46,640 nt of DNA from NCBI GenBank assembly GCA_964442385.1, contig CAYTYZ010000011.1, positions 1 to 46,640 of the forward strand, read 5' to 3'. The notes below the pieces were generated by a model, which saw nothing but the letters and a program-made list of their open reading frames with translations, did not search any database and was not told where the DNA came from. Position numbers and translations under genes: made by a program. This DNA is from CAYTYZ01 sp964442385. GTDB lineage: Bacteria > Patescibacteriota > Microgenomatia > UBA12405. Below, piece after piece: positions 41,040 to 46,640 of this stretch. How positions within the stretch are numbered: the first letter of the stretch is position 1; each line of letters starts with the position of its first letter.

Positions 41040-41067
41040 ATAATATCATGTATTTTAACACTTTCAA
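41040..41067 (-). promoter_or_regulatory. promoter of the GC-rich hypothetical gene
   Basis: Minus strand TTGAAA (41062-41067), 16-nt spacer, TATTAT (41040-41045). The predicted start near 41033 gives a leader of about 120 nt. The -35 touches the recR stop codon region. Confidence 0.55.
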
Positions 41068-41685
41068 TCACCACCCTCTTCTTCCACTCATAGCCCGATC
41101 AAGTGTAGCTACATCGGCAAACTCCAGATCCCCTCCCATAGGCAGCCCGCTGCCAATTCTAGTTATAATTACTTTTTCACCAAAATGTTCTAATTTTTTC
41201 TTTATATACAATGCCGTAGCCTCGCCTTCCATGGTTGGATTTGTCGCTAAAATTATTTCAAGTACGCCTCCTTTGCCAATAATTTCGTCAACTCTGTCTA
41301 TAAATTCAGTTATTTTTAATTCTTCCGGACCTACATGATCCAAGGGATTTAAAGCCCCACCAAGCACATGATATCTACCCTTGTAACTACCGATATTTTC
41401 CAAGGAAAGTACATCCACAGGTCTTTCGACCACACATAATTGAGTATCATTTCTGGTACTATCCAAACAAATTTCACACTCCACCTGTTCACTAATATGA
41501 AAACATCTCTGGCAAAACTTAATTGTCTGCTTCATCTCCAGTATCGAATCTGTCATTTCTTTAGAAAAACTAGCTGGACTAGTCATAAGATAAAAAGCCA
41601 ACCTAGTGGCACTCTTTGGGCCAACACCGGGTAGTCTTTCTAGAAGGCTAACCACCTTTTGCATCGAGCGCGGAAATCCAGCCAT
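41068..41685 (-). CDS. recR: recombination protein RecR
   Basis: 205 residues, full length. N-terminal helix-hairpin-helix (LLERLPGVGPKSATRLAFYL, about 13-32), a C4 zinc finger (CQRC...CEIC, about 58-73) and a Toprim domain starting at CVVERPVD. With RecO/RecF it loads RecA at gaps. The gene follows ybaB and dnaX in the classic dnaX-ybaB-recR order, 1 nt after ybaB. Confidence 0.97.
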   Translation of the reverse strand: MAGFPRSMQKVVSLLERLPGVGPKSATRLAFYLMTSPASFSKEMTDSILEMKQTIKFCQRCFHISEQVECEICLDSTRNDTQLCVVERPVDVLSLENIGSYKGRYHVLGGALNPLDHVGPEELKITEFIDRVDEIIGKGGVLEIILATNPTMEGEATALYIKKKLEHFGEKVIITRIGSGLPMGGDLEFADVATLDRAMSGRRGW

Positions 41686-41686
41686 C

Positions 41687-41941
41687 TTAGAACTTCAAAC
41701 TATCAAGTCCCATGCCCATTTCTTGCATCATTTTGGCACTACTTTCCTGTGATTTTTTTAAAGCTTTATTTAGAATATCAACCAATTTCATGTTTTCTAC
41801 TCCATTTACCACCAGCTTTTTTATTTTCTGGTCTCCGCTAACTTCCACCAAAATACCATCCTCTTCAAAAGTCATTACCTGGCTTTCCAGTGCCCTTTTA
41901 ATTTTCATCGCCTGCATCACCATTTTTGCTTTGTCAAACAT
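41687..41941 (-). CDS. YbaB/EbfC nucleoid-associated protein
   Basis: 84 residues, somewhat shorter than the usual 100-110. The N-terminal helix (FDKAKMVMQAMKIKRALESQ) and central strands with VEVSGDQKIKKLVVNG match the family; the C-terminal helix ends MGMGLDSLKF. The family forms DNA-binding dimers. It lies between dnaX and recR. Confidence 0.9.
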   Translation of the reverse strand: MFDKAKMVMQAMKIKRALESQVMTFEEDGILVEVSGDQKIKKLVVNGVENMKLVDILNKALKKSQESSAKMMQEMGMGLDSLKF

Positions 41942-41962
41942 ATCTAGAATATTATCATAAAT

Positions 41963-43399
41963 CTAACCAAAGATCTCTTTTGCCACATCATACAAAGCGT
42001 CTTCCTCTGTTACCTTCTTTTCTTGCATTACTATCTCTGGAGGAGGTAAAAAGGCTTGATTGTCTACCACTACCTTTTTCAGGCTAGTCGCGGACCTTGA
42101 AAAAACCAAGTTCAATCTTTTACCTAAAATTAGCTCTAAGCAATTTTCAACCAGTTGACGATTTCTTATCTCCTGTAATTGTTGTTTGTGAAAATCATAA
42201 AAAACTTCCAGAACCAGCTCTCCTCCATCCAGTTTTACTGGTTTACTGGCCTTTAAGAAAGCCGAAACACTGCGATTATGCATTCCTACTTCAGTTAGCA
42301 ATTTTAGCCAATTGGTGTTAACTTCTTCTAGTGTACAATCGCCGACATTTTGCATAGATACCACCATAATTACATCTTTCCCATCACTGTCCTTTTCAGC
42401 AACCACATTTGGTGCCACAGCAGCACCCGCTGACTTTACTTCTCCTGCTTGGTCTTTTAAAAACTCAGCTACAGCAAGTTGCAATGGCAATTGGGCAATG
42501 GGACTGTCTTTCGTCTGTCTACAGGCATTTAAAAGTAAGTTAAGCCATGGATTTAGTCTTTCGGCAAGCAATGAAGTCGTTAGTAATTGCTTTTGAAAAA
42601 AAGATAGTAAGCCTACAGTAAAAGCCTCCATGTCTACCCCCGCTTCAGTCTCAGCTTCAAGGGTCTGTAATATTTTCCGGCTGTCACCAGACAAAAGGTC
42701 TTCTTCAAAATCAATAAAGCTATAGTTACCCCATTTATTGGCAAAAAACTCGTCTGGATCTTTGCCAGATATTGTTAACTCATTTAAAATCTTGGCTGCA
42801 TTTCTAAAGCTACCTTCACTTTTTTCATATATTCGAGACAAAATCTCGTCTGTTATTTTTAATTTTTCACCAGTTACTATTTTTTGCAAACTCAAAAGTA
42901 TTTCCTCCTTGCTAGCTTTTCGAAAATCTACCCTAAATAAACGTGATAATACTGTGTCTGGGATGTCATCTGGGTCAGTGGTACACAAAATAAAAACCAC
43001 ATGTTTAGGTGGTTCTTCCAGTATCTTTAAAAGCGCATTGAATGCTTCCTTGGTAAGCATGTGCACCTCGTCGATAATAAATACCTTTTTAGGAAGCTCT
43101 GCAGGCATCAGATAGGCTTTTTCCCTCAAAGCCCTCATATCATCTATACCCCGGTTTGAAGCCCCGTCTAACTCCAAGATGTCGATATGCATTTTAGTAT
43201 CCTCAGAGCTTATATTATTTACCTTTCTAGCTACTACTCTTGCAGCCGAGGTCTTGCCACTCCCCTTAGGTCCACAAAACAAAAAAGCTCTAGGGGTTTC
43301 CTTGTTATCTTTAAAAACTTTTTCCAAAATATCACGCACACTAGGTATATCCAAGTCCGCCAGATCTTTTGGTCTATAGTCTAAGTGATAGATACTCAT
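41963..43399 (-). CDS. dnaX: DNA polymerase III clamp-loader subunit (DnaX)
   Basis: 478 residues. Walker A GPKGSGKTSAARV (about 43-55), the EVHML Walker-B-like motif, GASNRGIDD, and the sensor-1 region FILCTTDPDDIPDTVLSRLFRVDFR are present. The usual four-cysteine zinc module between Walker A and the ASNRG motif is missing: the stretch there (VNNISSEDTKMHIDILEL) contains no cysteine. The N-terminal VGQ-type segment is also altered. The C-terminal part corresponds to domain III plus an extension. No programmed frameshift signal was recognised. Confidence 0.93.
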   Translation of the reverse strand: MSIYHLDYRPKDLADLDIPSVRDILEKVFKDNKETPRAFLFCGPKGSGKTSAARVVARKVNNISSEDTKMHIDILELDGASNRGIDDMRALREKAYLMPAELPKKVFIIDEVHMLTKEAFNALLKILEEPPKHVVFILCTTDPDDIPDTVLSRLFRVDFRKASKEEILLSLQKIVTGEKLKITDEILSRIYEKSEGSFRNAAKILNELTISGKDPDEFFANKWGNYSFIDFEEDLLSGDSRKILQTLEAETEAGVDMEAFTVGLLSFFQKQLLTTSLLAERLNPWLNLLLNACRQTKDSPIAQLPLQLAVAEFLKDQAGEVKSAGAAVAPNVVAEKDSDGKDVIMVVSMQNVGDCTLEEVNTNWLKLLTEVGMHNRSVSAFLKASKPVKLDGGELVLEVFYDFHKQQLQEIRNRQLVENCLELILGKRLNLVFSRSATSLKKVVVDNQAFLPPPEIVMQEKKVTEEDALYDVAKEIFG

Positions 43400-43427
43400 C
43401 TTATACCAGACTAGACAATATCTCTTC

Positions 43428-43820
43428 TCAAATCAATCCCTTGACAAGTCCGCTACTAGGTTTAAACAAATTCCCGACTCCATGAGTAAGCCAATCCCTC
43501 AGTACATCTATCATTTTTCTGTTTTGCCGTATGGCTTCTTCTTTTAGCAGAGGGCTGCAAATAAGTATATCTCCCAGTCTCACATAGCCATCTAAATCTA
43601 CCTGTCCACCCATCGGAAATCCTAATACTTGTGGTACATAGGTCATATTTCTATAATCAATATTATATTTTTTTGCTCTACTCTTCCCTACAAACATAAT
43701 ACTAAGCAATGCTTTTTCTCCAAAATACACTTTACGTAGCTCTTCACTGGCAATCTGTTTTACCACCTTGGTACTAAATCCCCAACCAGAATTGTGTGTA
43801 ATTAAGACTAAATCTTGCAT
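43428..43820 (-). CDS. YbeY-like protein with degenerate zinc motif
   Basis: 130 residues. The YbeY core is recognisable: KALLSIMFVGKSRAKKYNIDYRN (conserved R57), VPQVLGFP in place of TDVLSFP, and LGDILIC. The zinc signature HGxLHLxGxDH is reduced to H113-G-V-G-N: the second and third ligands correspond to N117 and S123. YbeY is an endoribonuclease or rRNA maturation factor needing these His residues, so activity is doubtful. It overlaps yqeY by 13 nt. Confidence 0.7.
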   Translation of the reverse strand: MQDLVLITHNSGWGFSTKVVKQIASEELRKVYFGEKALLSIMFVGKSRAKKYNIDYRNMTYVPQVLGFPMGGQVDLDGYVRLGDILICSPLLKEEAIRQNRKMIDVLRDWLTHGVGNLFKPSSGLVKGLI

Positions 43821-44230
43821 TTTACAATCTGGGCAATCCTAGCCCCATCAGCCCTACCAGCTGCCTTGGCTGCAACTTGTTTCATAATCATTCCAAAATT
43901 CTTTTCACTTTGCACTACCTCATCTACTATTTTTTCCAATTCCTCATCAGTAAGCATTTTTGGTAAGTAAAGGCCCAACCAATCAATTTCTTGCTTGACT
44001 TCATCAACCAAATCTTCTCTACCTGCCTTAGCAAAGGCCTCTAGCGACTCCTGTTTATTTTTTAATTCCTTTTGCAAAACACCGATTTCTACCGATTCAC
44101 TGACTTCCCCATTTGCTGATTTTAAATAATGCTTATCAATCAAAGATACTAAATACCTCAAAGCCTGGGACTTTTTACTGTCCCCAGACTTCAAGGCCAA
44201 AATAGCATCAGACATTAACTTATCTCTCAT
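43808..44230 (-). CDS. GatB/YqeY-domain protein
   Basis: 140 residues, all-helical. RDKLMSDAILALKSGDSKKSQALRYLVSLI at the start and the YLPKMLTDEELEKIV and NFGMIMKQVAAKAAGRADG segments are the YqeY signatures (tail domain of GatB). The role is linked to tRNA amidotransfer by homology but is not established for stand-alone YqeY. It starts 11 nt inside the end of rpsU and is followed by the YbeY-like gene. Confidence 0.93.
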   Translation of the reverse strand: MRDKLMSDAILALKSGDSKKSQALRYLVSLIDKHYLKSANGEVSESVEIGVLQKELKNKQESLEAFAKAGREDLVDEVKQEIDWLGLYLPKMLTDEELEKIVDEVVQSEKNFGMIMKQVAAKAAGRADGARIAQIVKCKI

Positions 44231-44438
44231 TTATTATTCTTGATTTTTTTGATCTACGGCGACACTTTTTTCGCCAAATAGCTACTTTTAACCTGGCGTA
44301 CCTTTTTTCCGAAGGTTTTTTATGAGAAACCCTCTCTCGAAGCTCGTCAACAATTCCTTCCTCCATAGTTAAACGGCGGAAAGTTCCAATAACGTCCTCT
44401 TTACTACCAGTTTTGCCTTTGCTGACTACAATAGGCAT
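44220..44438 (-). CDS. rpsU: 30S ribosomal protein S21
   Basis: 72 residues. PIVVSKGKTGSKEDVIGTFRRLTMEEGIVDELRERVSHKKPSEKR is the bS21 core, followed by a strongly basic C-terminus (KKCRRRSKKSR). bS21 sits next to the anti-SD end of 16S rRNA. The gene has an exceptionally strong SD and heads the rpsU-yqeY-ybeY group, a common arrangement. rpsU is one of very few genes here with such an SD. Confidence 0.96.
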   Translation of the reverse strand: MPIVVSKGKTGSKEDVIGTFRRLTMEEGIVDELRERVSHKKPSEKRYARLKVAIWRKKCRRRSKKSRIINER

Positions 44439-44450
44439 ATATAATTACAA

Positions 44451-44460
44451 CACCTCCTTA
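44451..44460 (-). promoter_or_regulatory. perfect 10-nt Shine-Dalgarno of rpsU
   Basis: On the minus strand TAAGGAGGTG, the exact complement of the usual 16S 3' end CACCUCCUUA, 12 nt before the ATG. The spacing is longer than the optimum of 5-9 nt. Confidence 0.85.
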
Positions 44461-44493
44461 AAGTTTTAAAAATAATAGAGATTATATCAGATC

Positions 44494-45222
44494 TTATTGA
44501 TTGTTTTGATTGCAATATGCCAAATCAGCTACATTTGTCGCGCCGTCCTTGTTATAGTCCACTCCAAATTGACAAGTGGCCTTGGCACTAGACACAGGAG
44601 TTGGAGTTGGGTTTGCTGCAAGATTGTTTTGATTGCAATATGCCAAATCAGCTACATTTGTCGCGCCGTCCTTGTTATAGTCCACTCCAAATACACAACT
44701 AGAGGTATTTCCACTTGCTGGTATTACCGTTGGAACTACTCCAGAGGTAGATGCTACTGCAGCAGTTGGAACTACCACCTTTTCAGCAGCACTCCCCGAT
44801 TCAGTTGCTACCTTGGCATTTTCGGTACCGCCCTTGGTTTTAAAAGACCAAGGTATACCACCATTATCATACAAATCTTCACCTGTTTTTACGCGATAAT
44901 AATATGATTGTCCTGGTTTTAGGTTTTTCAAACTAACCTGGTGGGTGGTTTTAGGTTCTGTTTCATCAGCTAAATCTGATTGCAAAAGCATACTGGCAGG
45001 AGTGGTTCCGTATTGCACTCTTGAAAGGGTAGGTTTCTCTGTATTCCAGGAAATTTTGACACTGTCACCCGTTGCCAAGGCGGTAACAGCTGTAGGTTCA
45101 CTTCCACCAGCAGCAGATGCTAAATAGCTTTTGGCGGTACTCAGACCCAAAACACCCAAAACCACTATTAAAAGCATAATAACCATTCCCAGTATCAATT
45201 TAATACTTACTTTTCCACTCAT
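44494..45222 (-). CDS. membrane-anchored fibronectin-III protein with two dockerin-like repeats
   Basis: 242 residues. N-terminal anchor (about 8-28), an FN3-like domain of the purple-acid-phosphatase N-terminal type (about 43-130), a Thr/Val/Ser linker, then two copies of a dockerin-type calcium loop (DYNKDGATNVAD at 181-192 and 222-233), each flanked by cysteines. Dockerins bind cohesins, and the two upstream genes encode cohesin-domain proteins, so the three likely form a surface complex. The start overlaps the upstream stop by 4 nt. The repeats are nearly identical even at DNA level. Confidence 0.85.
   Translation of the reverse strand: MSGKVSIKLILGMVIMLLIVVLGVLGLSTAKSYLASAAGGSEPTAVTALATGDSVKISWNTEKPTLSRVQYGTTPASMLLQSDLADETEPKTTHQVSLKNLKPGQSYYYRVKTGEDLYDNGGIPWSFKTKGGTENAKVATESGSAAEKVVVPTAAVASTSGVVPTVIPASGNTSSCVFGVDYNKDGATNVADLAYCNQNNLAANPTPTPVSSAKATCQFGVDYNKDGATNVADLAYCNQNNQ
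44499..44569. repeat. 71-bp direct repeat, copy 1
   Basis: Identical over 71 bp to 44622-44692, period 123 bp (41 codons). It encodes the second dockerin-like loop. Confidence 0.95.
44622..44692. repeat. 71-bp direct repeat, copy 2
   Basis: Partner of 44499-44569; encodes the first dockerin-like loop. Zero differences, including third codon positions, imply recent duplication or gene conversion. Confidence 0.95.
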
Positions 45223-45974
45223 AGTTTCATTATATACCCACCCAAAAGCACACTTGCAAAACCAATTACAACTAGTCCCATGGTGACTTCAAAGTTGCCA
45301 CTCTCTGGAAGACTAGTTGGTCTTGGGGTAGCTGTAGCCACCACTGGAGCACTAGTAGCCGCTGGCGCAGAAGTGGCTGCCGGAGGTGAAGTGGGATTTA
45401 CACTTGTCGTAGTAGCACTAATTGTGTAAGTCCCGTTAATGTTCTCACTACACACAATTCTATCGTTTTGACCAGTAGAAGAATCAAAAATACTAGACAA
45501 GTCAATCTTAGCATCTGATCCGGAACTACATGAAGACACTACGGTGGCTGTTCCTGCGGCTTTCGCTCTAAACTTTATATTAAGCAAATCTCCATTAAAT
45601 ACTCTGTTGGCTGAATCTGTAGCCGTACCGTCAGTATAGATAGAAGCTGATACTTTACCTTTACTATTTTCGATAGAAGTTGCAATTTTAAAACAAGCTA
45701 CGGTTGAATTTGCCTTTTGGCATTCAGCGTTAGCCGTTGCATCTAAACTTACATCTGACACTTCTAAAAGGGCTGAATTAAAGCTATATGATACATCATA
45801 CATTGTGGCTTTTACGTCACCTGTTTTTACCACAACTTTTACATCAAAGCTGTCGCCAGTTTTAACCGCCTTTGAACTAGGGTTTAATTCAAAATGAGGG
45901 GCGGCATTTGCAGCCTTGACACTACTAACTCCAAAAAACAAAAACAATACTAATACCGAGCAGAATTTATTCAT
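45219..45974 (-). CDS. cohesin-domain surface protein with LPESG anchor signal
   Basis: 251 residues. Signal peptide (about 5-22), cohesin-like beta domain (about 27-188: FELNPSSKAVKTGDSFDVKVVVKTG, then the YDVSYSFNSALLEVSDVSL strand pair), an Ala/Thr/Pro linker (about 190-220), LPESG at 222-226, a transmembrane helix (about 231-248) and a very short MKL tail. The C-terminus resembles an LPxTG cell-wall sorting signal; no sortase is in this window. It shares short overlaps with both neighbours (TAATG at 45974, ATGA at 45219-45222). Confidence 0.85.
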   Translation of the reverse strand: MNKFCSVLVLFLFFGVSSVKAANAAPHFELNPSSKAVKTGDSFDVKVVVKTGDVKATMYDVSYSFNSALLEVSDVSLDATANAECQKANSTVACFKIATSIENSKGKVSASIYTDGTATDSANRVFNGDLLNIKFRAKAAGTATVVSSCSSGSDAKIDLSSIFDSSTGQNDRIVCSENINGTYTISATTTSVNPTSPPAATSAPAATSAPVVATATPRPTSLPESGNFEVTMGLVVIGFASVLLGGYIMKL

Positions 45975-46576
45975 TACTTACTTACCACAACATTTAAATT
46001 TTCAACTGTAAATCCTACTACTTTTGAGTCGATGTTCGATACTAGCAAGGTCTTGCCTTCTCCTGTGTCAATTTTAAATAAAGCTTCACCAGCCTTACTT
46101 GGGGTAACACTAAATGTTTCAATGACTAAATTTGAACCAGGTGTCAAATTAACAGGCTGGCCTTGCAGAATATTAGCCACAACTACCCCCTTTGTTTGAT
46201 TTGCAGTAGAAAAAGCCGGTTTGTCTAAATCTTTTCCAGTCACCAGGCCTGCTACTTTTACCATCTCTGGGGTAAAGTTTACGTAAGTTTCCAGGCTTAC
46301 TAATGGTACACTTTCACTACTAGTGGCAACCAGTTGCACCTCATACTTTTTTCCTACTTGCATCAACGAAGGACCTACTAATTTTAAATTTACTACTTTC
46401 TTTTGAGTCAGATTCTCCATTTCTTTTACCTGAATTATGGTAGGCATAACGCTTGTAGGCACAATTCTAGAAGCGTTTTTAAAACCAAACACATCCATGA
46501 TAAACACACTTAGAATAATTACTAAAAAAGCCGCTAAGGGCAAAATGATTTTAAGGGCATCTTTGTTCATATTCAT
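45974..46576 (-). CDS. membrane-anchored cohesin-domain protein
   Basis: 200 residues from the ATG at 46574-46576 (MNMNKDALKIILPLAAF); this start is preferred because TATTAT lies 6 nt before it and it puts the anchor helix (about 9-29) near the N-terminus. The frame is open to an ATG at 46615, which would add 13 residues. One cohesin-like domain follows (about 55-200: GPSLMQVGKKYEVQLVATSS, VSLETYVNFTPEMVKVAGL, GEALFKIDTGEGKTLL). First gene of the three-gene cohesin/dockerin unit. Confidence 0.75.
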   Translation of the reverse strand: MNMNKDALKIILPLAAFLVIILSVFIMDVFGFKNASRIVPTSVMPTIIQVKEMENLTQKKVVNLKLVGPSLMQVGKKYEVQLVATSSESVPLVSLETYVNFTPEMVKVAGLVTGKDLDKPAFSTANQTKGVVVANILQGQPVNLTPGSNLVIETFSVTPSKAGEALFKIDTGEGKTLLVSNIDSKVVGFTVENLNVVVSK

Positions 46577-46640
46577 ATATTCATAATAACTAATATTTCT
46601 GACTTTGTCTTTCATTAAGTGTGATCTTAAGCAGGTTTAG
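46577..46640. other. window end, upstream of the cohesin operon
   Basis: Holds the possible -10 TATTAT of the cohesin operon and the optional upstream ATG at 46615. Nothing else is visible before the edge. Confidence 0.4.

Noticed and set aside
41048..41338. Plus-strand ORF antisense to recR with TATAAT just upstream
   Set aside because: It lies wholly within recR in another frame, has low-complexity content, and the TATAAT is the reverse of the minus-strand -10 and only 3 nt from the ATG.
1..46640. Recoding of UGA as glycine, as in some CPR groups
   Set aside because: Several genes end naturally at TGA, with the next gene starting in an ATGA overlap, and core genes contain no in-frame TGA.
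1..46640. CRISPR array or insertion sequence
   Set aside because: No regularly spaced repeats and no transposase; the only exact long repeat is the 71-bp pair in the dockerin gene.

Overview
The window looks like a chromosomal segment of a Candidate Phyla Radiation (Patescibacteria) bacterium, probably of the Microgenomates type. This is inferred from gene content and style and was not tested with a marker-gene tree. The DNA is AT-rich and densely packed with many short gene overlaps. Several core proteins are reduced or degenerate: RF1 without domain 1, a YbeY-like protein missing two zinc histidines, DnaX without its cysteine zinc module, and a short Lgt-like protein. Surface proteins carry cohesin, dockerin and LPxTG-like signals. 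TGA is used as a normal stop (for example at 202-204, 5009-5011 and 5506-5508), so the UGA-to-glycine code of Gracilibacteria and Absconditabacteria does not apply.

Layout. Positions 1-6531 (+) hold a partial gene, a DEAD-box helicase, a MacA/MacB-type efflux set, a small membrane protein, a HEPN-motif protein, a secreted protein and a SpoU methyltransferase. Positions 6649-12715 (+) hold gyrB and gyrA, separated by a cluster of tiny membrane proteins of which two look broken. A convergent AT-rich gap with inverted repeats leads to a tyrosine recombinase. Positions 14693-18784 (-) form a tightly overlapping run: yebC, a LytR_C protein, an RluA-type synthase, lspA, a DksA-like protein and an Lgt-like protein. 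Positions 18923-22970 (-) hold several unknown genes, tRNA-Leu(CAA), dnaB and a degenerate metallo-beta-lactamase-fold protein. Positions 22991-28812 (+) hold two secreted proteins, tRNA-His, a 1360-residue double GHKL ATPase with a C-terminal HELVH zincin motif, and a cold-shock protein. Flavodoxin and an oxidoreductase follow, then hisS-rpmE-prfA. Positions 32824-38945 (-) hold small unknowns, three serine-type proteases and the rpsF-ssb-rpsR/cysS group. Positions 39010-46576 hold unknown genes, the dnaX-ybaB-recR replication and repair group, ybeY-yqeY-rpsU, and a cohesin/dockerin surface operon.

Expression signals are the most distinctive part. Many genes have a TATAAT-like -10 box only 4-8 nt upstream of the ATG and no Shine-Dalgarno (SD) sequence, some with a good -35, which predicts leaderless mRNAs. 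A few genes instead have strong SDs. The best is rpsU, preceded by a 10-nt perfect complement of the usual 16S 3' end. Two other SD-bearing genes have structured leaders. Upstream of hisS there is a leaderless 20-codon ORF with two His codons, followed by a hairpin, a possible antiterminator pairing and an intrinsic terminator, which resembles a leader-peptide attenuator. The cold-shock gene is preceded by a possible H-type pseudoknot. All of these regulatory readings are inferences from sequence alone.
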